Made by a program: the position numbers and the translations under genes | The notes under the pieces: model-generated | Seen by the model: only the letters and a program-made list of their open reading frames with translations | What the model was told of the DNA's origin: nothing | Databases searched by the model: none | Shown here: in pieces, positions 35,552-45,159 of the stretch | Layout: every line of letters begins with the position of its first letter | Numbering within the stretch: the stretch's first letter is position 1 | Assembly (NCBI GenBank): GCA_027490955.1 | Contig: JAIXXB010000010.1 | Coordinates: 1 to 64,000 of the forward strand | Source: Rhodobacter sp. | GTDB taxonomy: Bacteria > Pseudomonadota > Alphaproteobacteria > Rhodobacterales > Rhodobacteraceae | Reading direction: 5' to 3' | Length of the DNA: 64,000 nucleotides

Positions 35552-37231
35552 TTAGGCTTTGTCGCCCTTCAGCGCCGCGCCCAAGATGTCGCCAAGGCTT
35601 GCGCCCGAATCAGACGAGCCGTACTGCTCGACTGCTTCTTTTTCTTCGGCAATCTCGCGCGCCTTGATCGACAGGCCCAGCTTGCGGGTTTTGGGATCGA
35701 CAGCGGTCACGCGCACGTCAATCTTATCGCCCACATTGAAACGCTCGGGGCGCTGATCGCCGCGGTCGCGCGCCAGATCGCTGCGGCGGATGAACGATTT
35801 GGCACCGTTATACTCCACCTCGACGCCGCCCTCTTCAATGGCAGAAACGGTGACGGTGATGATCTCACCGCGTTTAACGCCATCCACTGCTTCGCTGAAG
35901 TTGTCTGCGCCCAAAGCTTTGACCGACAGCGAGATACGCTCTTTTTCAACATCCACTTCGGTGACAGCGGCGGTAACCGTGTCGCCCTTGCGGTAGTTTT
36001 GGATGGCGTCTTCGCCGCGCTGATCCCAAGATAGGTCGGACAGGTGCACCATGCCGTCGATGTCGCCATCAAGGCCAACGAACAGGCCAAATTCGGTGAT
36101 GTTCTTGACTTCACCTTCAATCTGGCTGCCCACGGGGTGGGTTTCTGCAAACACTTCCCATGGGTTACGTTGGGTTTGCTTCAGGCCCAAGGAAACGCGG
36201 CGCTTGACGCTGTCGATCTCCAGAACCATGACGTCAACTTCTTGGCTGGTCGACACGATCTTGCCAGGGTGGACGTTCTTTTTGGTCCAAGACATTTCCG
36301 ACACGTGAACAAGGCCTTCAACGCCCGCTTCCAGTTCCACAAATGCGCCGTAATCGGTGATGTTGGTCACGCGGCCCTTGTGCAAGGTGCCCAGTGCATA
36401 CAGCTTTTCAACCGCATCCCATGGATCGCTTTGCAGTTGCTTCATGCCTAGCGAAATGCGGTGGGTGTCTTTGTTGATCTTGATCACCTGAACCTTAACG
36501 GTCTCGCCGATGTTCAAAATCTCGGATGGGTGGTTGACGCGGCGCCATGCCATGTCGGTCACGTGCAAAAGCCCGTCCACCCCGCCCAGATCAACAAACG
36601 CACCGTATTCGGTGATATTCTTGACCACGCCGTCCACAGTTTGCCCTTCGGTCAGGTTGCCGATCACTTCGGCGCGCTGCTCGGCACGGGATTCTTCCAA
36701 AATCGCGCGGCGCGAGACAACGATGTTGCCACGGCGGCGATCCATTTTCAAAATTTGGAAGGGCTGCTTCATGCCCATCAACGGGCCTGCATCGCGCACG
36801 GGGCGCACGTCCACTTGGCTGCCGGGAAGGAAGGCAACAGCGCCGCCCAGATCCACAGTAAAGCCACCTTTGACGCGGCCAAAAATCGCACCATCAACGC
36901 GGGTTTCGGATTCGTAGGCTTTTTCCAGACGATCCCAAGCTTCTTCGCGGCGTGCCTTCTCGCGCGAGATTTGCGCCTCGCCGCGGGCATTTTCCACGCG
37001 GTCAAGGAACACTTCCACAATATCGCCCACGGCGATACGGGGGGCCTCACCTGGATCGGCGAATTCTTTCATGTCGATGCGGCCTTCCATCTTGTAGCCG
37101 ACATCGATGATGGCCTGACCGCTTTCGATTGCGATCACTTTGCCTTTAACAACAGTACCCTCTTCGGGTGTGTCGATTTCAAAGCTTTCCTTCAACAGGG
37201 CTTCGAATTCGTCCATAGCGTTCTTGGTCAT
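35552..37231 (-). CDS. rpsA: 30S ribosomal protein S1
   Basis: 559 residues with six S1 RNA-binding repeats, recognisable from recurring blocks such as [49 protein letters not shown] and [26 protein letters not shown]1 binds mRNA on the small subunit and helps start translation of weakly Shine-Dalgarno mRNAs. The ATG at 37231 ([13 protein letters not shown]) follows AAGGAAAA; an upstream in-frame start at 37264 lacks support. Order cmk-rpsA-ihfB is the classic proteobacterial one, though two extra genes sit between cmk and rpsA here. Confidence 0.98.
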   Translation of the reverse strand: MTKNAMDEFEALLKESFEIDTPEEGTVVKGKVIAIESGQAIIDVGYKMEGRIDMKEFADPGEAPRIAVGDIVEVFLDRVENARGEAQISREKARREEAWDRLEKAYESETRVDGAIFGRVKGGFTVDLGGAVAFLPGSQVDVRPVRDAGPLMGMKQPFQILKMDRRRGNIVVSRRAILEESRAEQRAEVIGNLTEGQTVDGVVKNITEYGAFVDLGGVDGLLHVTDMAWRRVNHPSEILNIGETVKVQVIKINKDTHRISLGMKQLQSDPWDAVEKLYALGTLHKGRVTNITDYGAFVELEAGVEGLVHVSEMSWTKKNVHPGKIVSTSQEVDVMVLEIDSVKRRVSLGLKQTQRNPWEVFAETHPVGSQIEGEVKNITEFGLFVGLDGDIDGMVHLSDLSWDQRGEDAIQNYRKGDTVTAAVTEVDVEKERISLSVKALGADNFSEAVDGVKRGEIITVTVSAIEEGGVEVEYNGAKSFIRRSDLARDRGDQRPERFNVGDKIDVRVTAVDPKTRKLGLSIKAREIAEEKEAVEQYGSSDSGASLGDILGAALKGDKA

Positions 37232-37379
37232 ACAGTTTTCCTTTTCATCGTTTTCACTGGCCACGCGGTTGGCTCCGCTGGTCTTGCTCGCCTATCAAAA
37301 TAGATCAGGGCCTTGGCACAGCCAAAGCCCGAATCTGCCGCCCCATTAGGCGGTTTAGCCCTGTATTGCAAGGGAAAGC

Positions 37380-38177
37380 TTAATCAAACCGATAGCTAGA
37401 GGCCGTGACCCCGCCGAACAATCCTTTGTCGTGATAAATACGGCTGGCCTTGGCATCTTCTGCCGCACCAAGAGCCACAAACAGCGGCACAAGGTGGTCT
37501 TCCTCGCGGTGGCAGATACGGGCATAGGGGGCCTGTTCCCAATCGATCATCGCCTGCCTGCGCTGGGCAGGGGGCTTGGCCAGCGCATCGCCCAGCCACG
37601 CATCAAAGGCCTCGGACGGGTCTTTTGCAGCAGGGCCGAACATGCGCAAATTGTGATAGGACAGGCCCGATCCGATGATCATGACCCCCTCGTCGCGCAG
37701 CGGGGCCAATGCGCGGCCCATCGCAAGGTGGGCGGCAGGGTCATAGGATGACAGCAGGCTGATCTGAAACAGCGGAATATCGGCATTGGGATACATCACC
37801 GCCATCGGCGCGAATGTGCCATGGTCAAAGCCCTGTTTCGTATCCAAATGTGCAGCAATTCCTGCGCCTTTCAGCAACTCCTGCGCGCGGGCGGCTACAT
37901 CTGGCGCGCCGGGGGCAGGATAAACGATCTGATAGGTTTCGGGGGGATATCCATGGTAATCATAGACCATCGGCGGGCGCGGGCTGGCCATAACAGCAGC
38001 GTCATCCGATTCCCAATGGCCTGAAATCATTAAAATCGCGCGGGGCGGCTGCGGCAGGTCGGCAACCATCGCTTTCAGCGAGGCTTCAAGGTTCGCAAAC
38101 ATCGCCCGCATCTGCGGGATCCACGGCCAAGGCCCGCCGCCATGCGAGATGAAATAGGTTGGAAGCCTGCCAGTCAT
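37380..38177 (-). CDS. LigB-type (class III) extradiol ring-cleavage dioxygenase, YgiD/DODA-like
   Basis: 265 residues. Opens like the 4,5-DOPA dioxygenase group: TYFISHGGGPW supplies an active-site His, ISGHWES a second, and GFDHGTFAPMAVMYP and GSGLSYHNLRMF the rest. The family cleaves catecholic rings with Fe(II) or Zn in the active site; natural substrate in bacteria is often unknown. AAGGGGA lies before the ATG. It sits alone between the cmk cluster and rpsA with about 100-150 base gaps on each side, so it may be an insertion into the conserved block. Confidence 0.9.
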   Translation of the reverse strand: MTGRLPTYFISHGGGPWPWIPQMRAMFANLEASLKAMVADLPQPPRAILMISGHWESDDAAVMASPRPPMVYDYHGYPPETYQIVYPAPGAPDVAARAQELLKGAGIAAHLDTKQGFDHGTFAPMAVMYPNADIPLFQISLLSSYDPAAHLAMGRALAPLRDEGVMIIGSGLSYHNLRMFGPAAKDPSEAFDAWLGDALAKPPAQRRQAMIDWEQAPYARICHREEDHLVPLFVALGAAEDAKASRIYHDKGLFGGVTASSYRFD

Positions 38178-38281
38178 GCTGATCCCCTTTGTTGCGCAGC
38201 ATCACACATGCGCCCAGATTCAGGGCAAAACAAGTCAAAGCTCTGCGCACAGTTGCACAAGGCCCGCGCATCTGTGCAGGA

Positions 38282-39259
38282 CTAAGCGGGTGTCAGGCCC
38301 AAGCGCGCGGCATCAAAACCCGCCTGTTCAAAAACAGCCAAAATCCGCGTTTCGGCATCTGCTGCACCTAGCGCGATGGCATGCTGCGTAAGATACCAAT
38401 GCAGCCAGCCCGCGTAATCGCGCGGTGTGTCCAGCGCGCGTTGCAGCGTTTGGGCAAAATCATCGGGGTCGATCAGGGTTTCGCCCATGGGTGCAAAATC
38501 GCCCCGTCCGCACAAGATGGTGGGCTTGCCGTGCAAAAACCCTTCAATCGCGGCGGCAGAGTTGATTGACACTGTGACAGCGCAGGCTTCCAGCAGGTCA
38601 TGGATATGGGCCTGCGCCACTTGCACTTGCAGCCCTTGCGCCTGCGCATCGGCGACCACTTGCACCCCCTCGTCCCAAAACAAGGGATGCGGTTTGACCA
38701 GCACCGCGCGGCCCTGCGCGCCGCGCGCGACAGCCTCGATTATTTCTGGCCCGATAAAGAAATGCTGGCCATGGCGTTCTGGTGCGCGGCCTTGCAAAAA
38801 TACCGCGATGCAGCCTTGGGGCAGGGGTGTGGTATTTGTCTCGGGTTGCACATGGCGCGTGCGCCGCTTGTCCCTGAAGTCGGCGCAAATCTGCGCAAAA
38901 AATGCCGCTGCCTTGGCAGGGTCGGGCGGGGCAGGGGGCAAAAGATCTCCGCGCGCGGCCATTTCCGAGCCTGACAAAATGCCCATCGCGTCCAAATGCC
39001 AAAAACCCGTGAGATAGGCGATGGAACTGTTCAGCCAGCCGACCCCGCGCGCGCTTGCACTATCGACAATGTGCAGATCGCCATCCCCCTGCGCCTCGGT
39101 GGCAGACAGCCGCCCTTTGGGGCGCGCCGCCACCAAAACTTCGCCGCCGCGCGCGGTGATTAGATCATGAATTTTGCCAAACATCGCCAAGCGTTTGGTG
39201 TGCACAAAGCGGTCGTGATACTGCGGGTCGATATGCAGAATAACGCGCGCGCGGCCCAT
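38282..39259 (-). CDS. Capsule polysaccharide biosynthesis-like glycan protein (KpsS/KpsC-like)
   Basis: 325 residues. The C-terminal half has VKPHPLFWDEG and SINSAAAIEGFLHGKPTILCG, a pattern like the Kdo transferases KpsS/KpsC and other GT-B polysaccharide enzymes, where a PHP loop and an S-x-A-x-E-G loop bind the nucleotide sugar. The N-terminal half is not clearly assigned. Three bases separate it from cmk, so it appears to share the aroA-cmk transcript, which is unexpected for a surface-sugar gene. No other capsule gene is near. Confidence 0.65.
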   Translation of the reverse strand: MGRARVILHIDPQYHDRFVHTKRLAMFGKIHDLITARGGEVLVAARPKGRLSATEAQGDGDLHIVDSASARGVGWLNSSIAYLTGFWHLDAMGILSGSEMAARGDLLPPAPPDPAKAAAFFAQICADFRDKRRTRHVQPETNTTPLPQGCIAVFLQGRAPERHGQHFFIGPEIIEAVARGAQGRAVLVKPHPLFWDEGVQVVADAQAQGLQVQVAQAHIHDLLEACAVTVSINSAAAIEGFLHGKPTILCGRGDFAPMGETLIDPDDFAQTLQRALDTPRDYAGWLHWYLTQHAIALGAADAETRILAVFEQAGFDAARLGLTPA

Positions 39260-39262
39260 CGC

Positions 39263-39859
39263 CTAGCCTTGCGATTTTGGCAGTTTTGCCTCTACCTCGG
39301 CCACGGCGCGCGCCAGCGCGGCCTCGATCGGCAAATCAGAGGTATCCAGCGTCACCGCATCATCGGCTGCGCGCAAAGGGGCATCGCTGCGGCCCATATC
39401 GCGGGCATCGCGGGCGATGACATCGGCCAAAATCTGGCCTTCGTCGCCGCCCAGTTCCAGCCAGCGGCGATGTGCACGGATCTGCGCCGTGGCGGTGACA
39501 AACAGTTTCACCTCGGCATTGGGGCAAATCACTGTGCCGATATCGCGCCCATCCAGAACCGCGCCGCCCAACCGCCGCGCAAAGACGCGCTGAAAGTCCA
39601 GCAAAGCCGCGCGCACTTGGGGGATTGCGGCCACACGGCTGGCCGCTTCGCCCGCTGCCATGCTGCGCAAATCGTCGCGCGCCAAATCTTCTGCCGTAAG
39701 TGACTGGGCTGCCAAAACAGGATCGCCGCCCTTGGCCCCAACAGCGCGATACAACAGCCCCGTATCCAAATGTGCAAAGCCAAAGCGCGCCGCCAAAGCC
39801 CGCCCGATGGTGCCCTTGCCCGCCGCTGCAGGCCCATCAATGGCCACAGTGAACTGCAT
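39263..39859 (-). CDS. cmk: Cytidylate kinase
   Basis: 198 residues, slightly short of the usual 210-225. Phosphorylates CMP and dCMP with ATP. P-loop [13 protein letters not shown] at the N-terminus, [13 protein letters not shown], and [17 protein letters not shown] are family blocks; the lid and C-terminus (RAHRRWLEL) follow. Begins directly after the stop of the upstream acidic protein (TGAATG), so translation is probably coupled. Operon order aroA, acidic protein, cmk, KpsS-like. Confidence 0.95.
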   Translation of the reverse strand: MQFTVAIDGPAAAGKGTIGRALAARFGFAHLDTGLLYRAVGAKGGDPVLAAQSLTAEDLARDDLRSMAAGEAASRVAAIPQVRAALLDFQRVFARRLGGAVLDGRDIGTVICPNAEVKLFVTATAQIRAHRRWLELGGDEGQILADVIARDARDMGRSDAPLRAADDAVTLDTSDLPIEAALARAVAEVEAKLPKSQG

Positions 39860-40519
39860 TCAACTGTCCAATTTGCGCGGTATTTCAGGCGGATAGGCAT
39901 AGGCGTTCGACCAGAGTATCCCGCCCTCATCCTGCACTTCGCCGACGGGGTCTTCTTCGTCAAATTCAAATTCATAGGCGTCAAAGGGAAAGGCGCTGGT
40001 GTCGACCATGCCTTCGACCCCTTGCACGATCAACTCATTGGCAGCGCAATCGGACAAGAGCGTGGCCAGTGCTTCGGCAGCGCTGGGCGCGGCGATCACC
40101 GCCAATTGGTAGTGGCCTGCATACGCGCCTTCGTCCTCGTCGGCCCATTCAGGATCGAACAGATCAAGGCAGGCGGCAAACACCCCGTCAGGCGGGCCAT
40201 CGGCAGGGTCGGGTTCGAAAGGGTGCGGTTCGGAAACGCAAATCTCGCCCGCCTCTTCGGCCGTTTGCACCATAGCATCGATATCCACCTCAAAGGGCAA
40301 CATCTCGTCGTCAAAAAACTCGGCCAAGCCCGCGTGCAATACCCGCATCAACGCCAGCCCATGGCCAGCAATTGATGCGTTCAGCGTATCCAGCGCTTCG
40401 GCCAGATCATCGGCCGACAGAACAAACATCCGCGTCTCGCCACCATAGACCATATCCGAATCCGATTGGTTTGTCCCATCAGGATCGAACAATTCAACGG
40501 CGGCAAAAAATACGGGCAT
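39860..40519 (-). CDS. Acidic, internally duplicated protein of unknown function
   Basis: 219 residues, very acidic, no signal peptide or membrane segment. Two copies of one fold-like unit can be seen: residues 3-80 and 113-186. Matching points are VFFAAVELFDPD with VFAACLDLFDPE, YGGETRMFVLSADDLAEALDTL with YAGHYQLAVIAAPSAAEALATL, and LPFEVDI with FPFDAYE. I do not recognise a named family. Placed between aroA and cmk and abutting the cmk start codon, it is probably co-expressed with both. Function cannot be inferred. Confidence 0.8.
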   Translation of the reverse strand: MPVFFAAVELFDPDGTNQSDSDMVYGGETRMFVLSADDLAEALDTLNASIAGHGLALMRVLHAGLAEFFDDEMLPFEVDIDAMVQTAEEAGEICVSEPHPFEPDPADGPPDGVFAACLDLFDPEWADEDEGAYAGHYQLAVIAAPSAAEALATLLSDCAANELIVQGVEGMVDTSAFPFDAYEFEFDEEDPVGEVQDEGGILWSNAYAYPPEIPRKLDS

Positions 40520-40532
40520 GGGGGGCTTTCAA

Positions 40533-41882
40533 TTAAAGATCGTCGCGCAATGTCGCGCCAAGCGCCGTCATCAGCGGGGTGAAAATGGGGAAAGAGGTGG
40601 CAATCGGGCTGGCATCATCGACTGAAACAGGGGCTTTTGCGGCCATGCCGCAAATCAGGAAAGACATGGCGATGCGGTGATCCAAATGCACTGCTGCCCG
40701 CGCACCGCCCGGCACGCCGCCCGCGCCCATGCCATAGACGATCAATGTGTCCTCGTCTTCCTCAATGCGCACGCCGCAGGCCTCTAGCCCGCGCGCCATC
40801 GCATCAATGCGGTCAGATTCTTTGACCCGCAGTTCCTTAACCCCGCGCATCACAGTGCGCCCGGTGCTAAAGGCCGCAACCACCGACAAAATCGGATATT
40901 CATCAATCATGGATGGCGCACGTTCGGGCGGCACCTCGATACCCTTCATATCGCCCGAAAAGCGCACACGCAGATCGGCCACAGGTTCGCCGCCCTCGCT
41001 GCGCGGGTTCATGAATTCGATATTGGCACCCATTTCGACAAGGGTCAGGTAAAGACCATTGCGGGTCAGGTTTTGGCTGACACCGGGAACTGTGATGTCT
41101 GATCCTTCGACGATCAGCGCGGCGCAGGTGGGAAAGGCCGCGCTGGACGGATCGCGCGGCACGGCCACGGATTGCGGTTTCAATTCGGGCTGGCCGATCA
41201 GGGTGATGGCATGGCCCTCGCTGGTTTTGGCCACATCCAGTTGCGCGCCAAAGCCCAAAAGCATCCGTTCCGAATGATCGCGCGTGGGCTCGCGTTCAAT
41301 CACCACTGTCTCGCCGCGCGCGGCCAGCCCAGCCAGCAGCACCGCCGATTTCACCTGCGCGCTGGCCACGGGCAGCGCATAACGCACGCCTGCGGCATTC
41401 TTGGCCCCGACGACTGTCATTGGCAAACGACCACCCGTGCGCCCATAGGCGGCTGCGCCAAACAGCGACAATGGGTCCGTCACCCGCCCCATTGGCCGCT
41501 TGCGCAAACTCGCATCGCCTGTGAACGTGGCTGTCATCGGCGTTGTGGCCATCGCCCCCATAATCAGCCGCACGCCCGTGCCAGAATTGCCGCAATCAAT
41601 CACATCGGCAGGTTCGGAAAACCCGCCCACGCCCACGCCTTGCACCGACCAAGCCCCTGCACCATGCTGCACCACCTCGGCCCCAAAGGCGCGCATGGCG
41701 CGCGCCGTGTCCAGCACATCTTGGCCTTCCAGCAGGCCAGTGATCTTGGTCTCTCCCACAGCCATCGCGCCGAAAATCAATGCGCGATGCGAGATGGATT
41801 TATCCCCTGGCACAAGTGCCTCGCCCTTGAGAGGTGCCGATTTATGGGCAATCATCGGTGTGGGTTTGGCATGGGCAGACAT
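40533..41882 (-). CDS. aroA: 3-phosphoshikimate 1-carboxyvinyltransferase (EPSP synthase)
   Basis: 449 residues. Sixth step of the shikimate pathway, adding enolpyruvate to shikimate-3-phosphate. [36 protein letters not shown] and the late [15 protein letters not shown] and [12 protein letters not shown] are diagnostic. The glyphosate-binding G-N-A/S region reads CGNSGTGVR with Thr-Gly, and the overall sequence looks like a class II (CP4-type) enzyme with ALIFGA and CGNSGTG. The ATG at 41882 follows GAGGA by six bases. First gene of the aroA-cmk transcript. Confidence 0.96.
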   Translation of the reverse strand: MSAHAKPTPMIAHKSAPLKGEALVPGDKSISHRALIFGAMAVGETKITGLLEGQDVLDTARAMRAFGAEVVQHGAGAWSVQGVGVGGFSEPADVIDCGNSGTGVRLIMGAMATTPMTATFTGDASLRKRPMGRVTDPLSLFGAAAYGRTGGRLPMTVVGAKNAAGVRYALPVASAQVKSAVLLAGLAARGETVVIEREPTRDHSERMLLGFGAQLDVAKTSEGHAITLIGQPELKPQSVAVPRDPSSAAFPTCAALIVEGSDITVPGVSQNLTRNGLYLTLVEMGANIEFMNPRSEGGEPVADLRVRFSGDMKGIEVPPERAPSMIDEYPILSVVAAFSTGRTVMRGVKELRVKESDRIDAMARGLEACGVRIEEDEDTLIVYGMGAGGVPGGARAAVHLDHRIAMSFLICGMAAKAPVSVDDASPIATSFPIFTPLMTALGATLRDDL

Positions 41883-41942
41883 CGCAATCCTCATTCGCTT
41901 TGCGCCCTGATAGCGCAAGGCGAGGGCAGGGTCTAGCGCCGC

Positions 41943-42641
41943 CTAGGCGAGGCGGACAAAGGTCATATAATGGGGCAGGCGGCCTTCGCGCAGGGCCTTT
42001 TGTTCATAGCGGGTGGGCCGCCAATCATCCCAAGGCGCGCCACCCTGCGCGCGCAGATCAAATCCCGCAAGGGGCACTTCTTCTAATGTCTGGCGCACGT
42101 AATCGGGAATATCGGTCGCCACGCGCAATTCCGCCCCCGCCGCCATCACCCGCGCCAAAGCATTTAGATATTCGGGCGTGACGAAACGGCGGCGATGGTG
42201 GCGCGCCTTGGGCCATGGGTCTGGGTAGTTTAGGAATGTTTTCTGCACGATGCCCGCAGGCAGCACTTCAAACAAATCGCGCACATCACCCGGATGAATG
42301 GCAAGGTTTTGCAAACCCTGCTGGCGCACCTTGCCCAAAAGCATCGCAATGCCATTGACAAACGGCTCGCAGCCAATGATCCCGACATCGGGATAGCTGG
42401 CCGCCATATGCACCAGATGCTCGCCCCCGCCAAAGCCTACTTCCAGCCACAGGGGACGCCCGCCAAAGCGCGACAGGTCAACCAATTCGCGCGCGGGGTT
42501 ATCGGCGCGCGTCACAGCTGCAAGTGTCAGCGCATCCAAATCCTGCGCCAGATAATCCTTTTGGGATGCGCGCAGGGTCTTGCCGCGAATGCGCCCGTAA
42601 AAATTGCGCCGCTCGGGCGTGGGGAAGGTGCTGTTGCTCAT
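41943..42641 (-). CDS. trmB: tRNA (guanine-N7)-methyltransferase
   Basis: 232 residues. Makes m7G46 in tRNA with SAM. LWLEVGFGGGEHLVHMA is motif I, GCEPFVNGIAMLL follows, and the family-specific TFLNYPDPWPKARHHRRR and the C-terminal DWRPTRYEQKAL are present. The ATG at 42641 (MSNSTFPTPERRNFYGR) is preferred to an earlier one at 42701 because the conserved RRNFYGR region then sits near the N-terminus as in homologues. It lies 60 bases before aroA on the same strand. Confidence 0.95.
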   Translation of the reverse strand: MSNSTFPTPERRNFYGRIRGKTLRASQKDYLAQDLDALTLAAVTRADNPARELVDLSRFGGRPLWLEVGFGGGEHLVHMAASYPDVGIIGCEPFVNGIAMLLGKVRQQGLQNLAIHPGDVRDLFEVLPAGIVQKTFLNYPDPWPKARHHRRRFVTPEYLNALARVMAAGAELRVATDIPDYVRQTLEEVPLAGFDLRAQGGAPWDDWRPTRYEQKALREGRLPHYMTFVRLA

Positions 42642-42793
42642 GCGCCTGCGCCTAATGCGCGCCGTCAAATCGGTCAAGCCACGGCGCTGCGATTTTTGCA
42701 CCCTTGCTATTTGGCGCGGTGAATTCTACCAATCCGTTGCTGCGCCTTTGCCGCGCGGCTGCGTGTCATTTCAATTGTTTAGGATATCTTGCC

Positions 42794-43864
42794 GTGCGGT
42801 ATACCCCCTTTTCCCTCTGCGCAACCTTACTGTGCGCGGCTATTGCCCCTGCATCCGTCTTAGCGCAGCCGCACATGGCCAGCATTGATGATTTGGCCCA
42901 ATCTTTCATAGATGATACCACACCCGGCCTTGGCGTTTTGGTCACGCGGGGCGGCGAGGTGCTGCATATTGCGGGCTATGGCGCGGCCGATATCGATCGT
43001 GCCACCCCGATCACCGCGCAATCCATCTTTGATCTGGCCTCTGTGTCAAAGGAAATGACCGCCCTTGCCGCGCGTATGCAGATCGAAGAAGGGCTCTATA
43101 CCGAAGAAACCCCGATTGCCGAGATTCTGCCAGATTTGGCCGCAATCGACAGCCCGCGGCCATTGGTCGTGGCTGACCTTTTGTTTCACATGTCTGGCCT
43201 GCCCGATTATCTGGATTGGGATGGCTATAGCAGCGAGACGACCAATGACGAGGTGCTAGACTGGTTGGCAGAGCAAGAGCTTGACCATGCGCCCGGCGCG
43301 CGGTTCGAATATTCCAACACGGGTTATTTGGTTCTGGGCGCGCTTGTGGCGGCGGCCGAAGATGCCGATGATTTGGCGGACGTGCTGCAAAGCCGTGTCT
43401 GGGGGCCTTTGGGCATGTCTGACACGGCCTTGCCAGACCCTGCTGACCCTGCCCGCCGTGTCACGGGCTATGACGGAACGGGTGGCGATTTTGAGGTGGC
43501 GATGGACCCGAATGTCGCGCAGGGCGATGGCAATGTGTTTTCCACACTAACCGATTTGGCAAAATACGAAGCGGCCCTTAGCGCGGGCGGCCTGCTTGAT
43601 GATACCGAGGCGCTGTTCGTTGAAGGCCGCTTTGACGATGGCAATCCAGCGCGCGACGAAGATGACATTGGCTATGGTTATGGCTGGCAAGTTTACGAAG
43701 CGGACGGCGAAAGCTTTGCCGCCCATTCGGGCAGTTGGACGGGCACATCCACCTATTACCTGCGCAATTTGACATCTGGGGTATCGGTGGTTCTGCTGGC
43801 CAATGGTGAGGCGGCAGAGTTATGGGAGCTTGCCGATGAGATTGCGGCGGCGGCTGAGGAATAA
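42794..43864 (+). CDS. Exported beta-lactamase-class serine hydrolase
   Basis: 356 residues from a GTG start. AGGA (42781-42784) lies nine bases before GTG 42794, and the protein then opens with a signal peptide (RYTPFSLCATLLCAAIAPASVLA). The class C beta-lactamase/penicillin-binding fold is marked by SVSK (about residues 83-86), YSNTGY (173-178) and HSGSW near residue 309. Such proteins are esterases or D-amino-peptidases as often as beta-lactamases. The C-terminus is strongly acidic. Ends at a bidirectional terminator shared with metK. Confidence 0.88.
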   Translation: MRYTPFSLCATLLCAAIAPASVLAQPHMASIDDLAQSFIDDTTPGLGVLVTRGGEVLHIAGYGAADIDRATPITAQSIFDLASVSKEMTALAARMQIEEGLYTEETPIAEILPDLAAIDSPRPLVVADLLFHMSGLPDYLDWDGYSSETTNDEVLDWLAEQELDHAPGARFEYSNTGYLVLGALVAAAEDADDLADVLQSRVWGPLGMSDTALPDPADPARRVTGYDGTGGDFEVAMDPNVAQGDGNVFSTLTDLAKYEAALSAGGLLDDTEALFVEGRFDDGNPARDEDDIGYGYGWQVYEADGESFAAHSGSWTGTSTYYLRNLTSGVSVVLLANGEAAELWELADEIAAAAEE

Positions 43865-43865
43865 G

Positions 43866-43892
43866 AAAAGGCGGGGCTTCCCCCGCCTTTTT
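43866..43892. terminator. Bidirectional rho-independent terminator between the serine hydrolase and metK
   Basis: Stem AAAAGGCGGGG/CCCCGCCTTTT (43866-43876 and 43881-43891) with a CTTC tetraloop and a final T at 43892. The A-run on the left and T-run on the right allow termination in both directions, right for two convergent genes (stop codons at 43864 and 43908). Confidence 0.93.
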
Positions 43893-43907
43893 GCGCCATA
43901 AGCGGGC

Positions 43908-45074
43908 TTACACCGCCTTTTTGATTGCGTCGATCAAATCCGTCCGCTCCCAGCTAAAGCCGCCGTCGGCTTCGGGGGCGCGGCCAAAATGGCCGTAGGC
44001 GCTGGTGCGGGCATAGATGGGTTTGGTCAGGCCAAGTTGTGTGCGAATGCCGCGCGGGGTCAGGTCCATCGCTTGGGCCACGGCGCGTTCAATCGCCGCA
44101 TCTTCGACTTGGCCCGTGCCATGGGTGTCGACATAAATCGACAAGGGTTTTGCCACACCAATCGCATAGGAAATCTGGATCGTGCAGCGGTCAGCAAGGC
44201 CTGCTGCCACCACGTTTTTCGCCAGATAGCGCGCAGCATAGGCCGCGCTGCGGTCAACCTTGGTTGGGTCTTTGCCCGAAAATGCGCCCCCCCCATGCGG
44301 GGCCGCGCCGCCGTAGGTATCCACAATAATCTTGCGCCCCGTCAGGCCCGCATCGCCATCAGGCCCGCCAATCACGAAAGTCCCCGTGGGATTCACATGC
44401 CATTCGGTTTTCTTGGTGATCCAGCCTTCGGGCAAAATCTCGCGGATATAGGGTTCGACAATACCGCGAATCACCTTTGACGTCTGCCGTTTGGACGTGT
44501 GCTGCGTCGACAGCACGATCGAGGTCACTTCGACAGGTTTTCCCGCTGCATAGCGCAGCGACAACTGGCTTTTCGCATCAGGCCCCAAGGTTGGCTCTTT
44601 GCCAGATTTGCGCACTTCGGCCAAGCGGCGCAAAATGGCATGGGCGTATTGAATGGGCGCAGGCATCAATTCGGGTGTTTCACGGCAGGCATAGCCAAAC
44701 ATGATACCCTGATCGCCCGCACCATCGCGGTCTACGCCTTGGGCGATATGGGCGGATTGTTCGTGCAAATAATTATGCACCTTGATCTTTTCCCAGTGGA
44801 ATTTCTTTTGCTCATAACCAATGTCGCGCACGCAATCGCGTACGATGGCATCGACACGATCAACCATGGCTTTGGTTGCCTCTTTGCTGGACAACCCCAC
44901 TTCTCCGCCCACAACCACGCGGTTGGTGGTGGCAAATGTTTCGCAGGCCACGCGCGCGTTTGGCTCGGCAGTCAGGAACGCATCTAGCACGGCATCAGAG
45001 ACGCGGTCGCACAGCTTGTCGGGATGCCCCTCGGAAACGGATTCCGAGGTGAAGGTGTAGTCTTGTCTACTCAT
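43908..45074 (-). CDS. metK: S-adenosylmethionine synthetase
   Basis: 388 residues. Makes SAM from methionine and [26 protein letters not shown] at the N-terminus, [12 protein letters not shown] and the [20 protein letters not shown] metal and potassium block are diagnostic. The ATG at 45074 (MSRQDYTF) is chosen because the GGAG ribosome binding site lies within the riboswitch-like sequence at 45082-45124, as in other Rhodobacterales. Regulated most likely by that element: SAM binding should hide the ribosome binding site. Confidence 0.97.
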   Translation of the reverse strand: MSRQDYTFTSESVSEGHPDKLCDRVSDAVLDAFLTAEPNARVACETFATTNRVVVGGEVGLSSKEATKAMVDRVDAIVRDCVRDIGYEQKKFHWEKIKVHNYLHEQSAHIAQGVDRDGAGDQGIMFGYACRETPELMPAPIQYAHAILRRLAEVRKSGKEPTLGPDAKSQLSLRYAAGKPVEVTSIVLSTQHTSKRQTSKVIRGIVEPYIREILPEGWITKKTEWHVNPTGTFVIGGPDGDAGLTGRKIIVDTYGGAAPHGGGAFSGKDPTKVDRSAAYAARYLAKNVVAAGLADRCTIQISYAIGVAKPLSIYVDTHGTGQVEDAAIERAVAQAMDLTPRGIRTQLGLTKPIYARTSAYGHFGRAPEADGGFSWERTDLIDAIKKAV

Positions 45075-45081
45075 GGGGTCT

Positions 45082-45124
45082 TGCTCCAATACATATTCTG
45101 CGCACGTCAGGAAGCCGTTGTGCC
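45082..45124 (-). promoter_or_regulatory. SAM/SAH riboswitch before metK
   Basis: On the minus strand the sequence reads GGCACAACGGCTTCCTGACG, then TGC, a short linker, and ATTGGAGCA seven bases before the metK ATG. This matches from memory the SAM/SAH motif of Rhodobacterales metK leaders (CACAACGGCUUCCUGRCGUG and AUUGGAGCA). P1 pairs GCAC with GTGC; the pseudoknot pairs GCTTCC with GGAGC, which contains the ribosome binding site GGAG (45084-45087). SAM (or SAH) binding should stabilise the pseudoknot and lower metK translation. Confidence 0.9.
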
Positions 45125-45159
45125 AGATGGCCCTGCGCTAAGGGCATTTGCCGCCTGCG

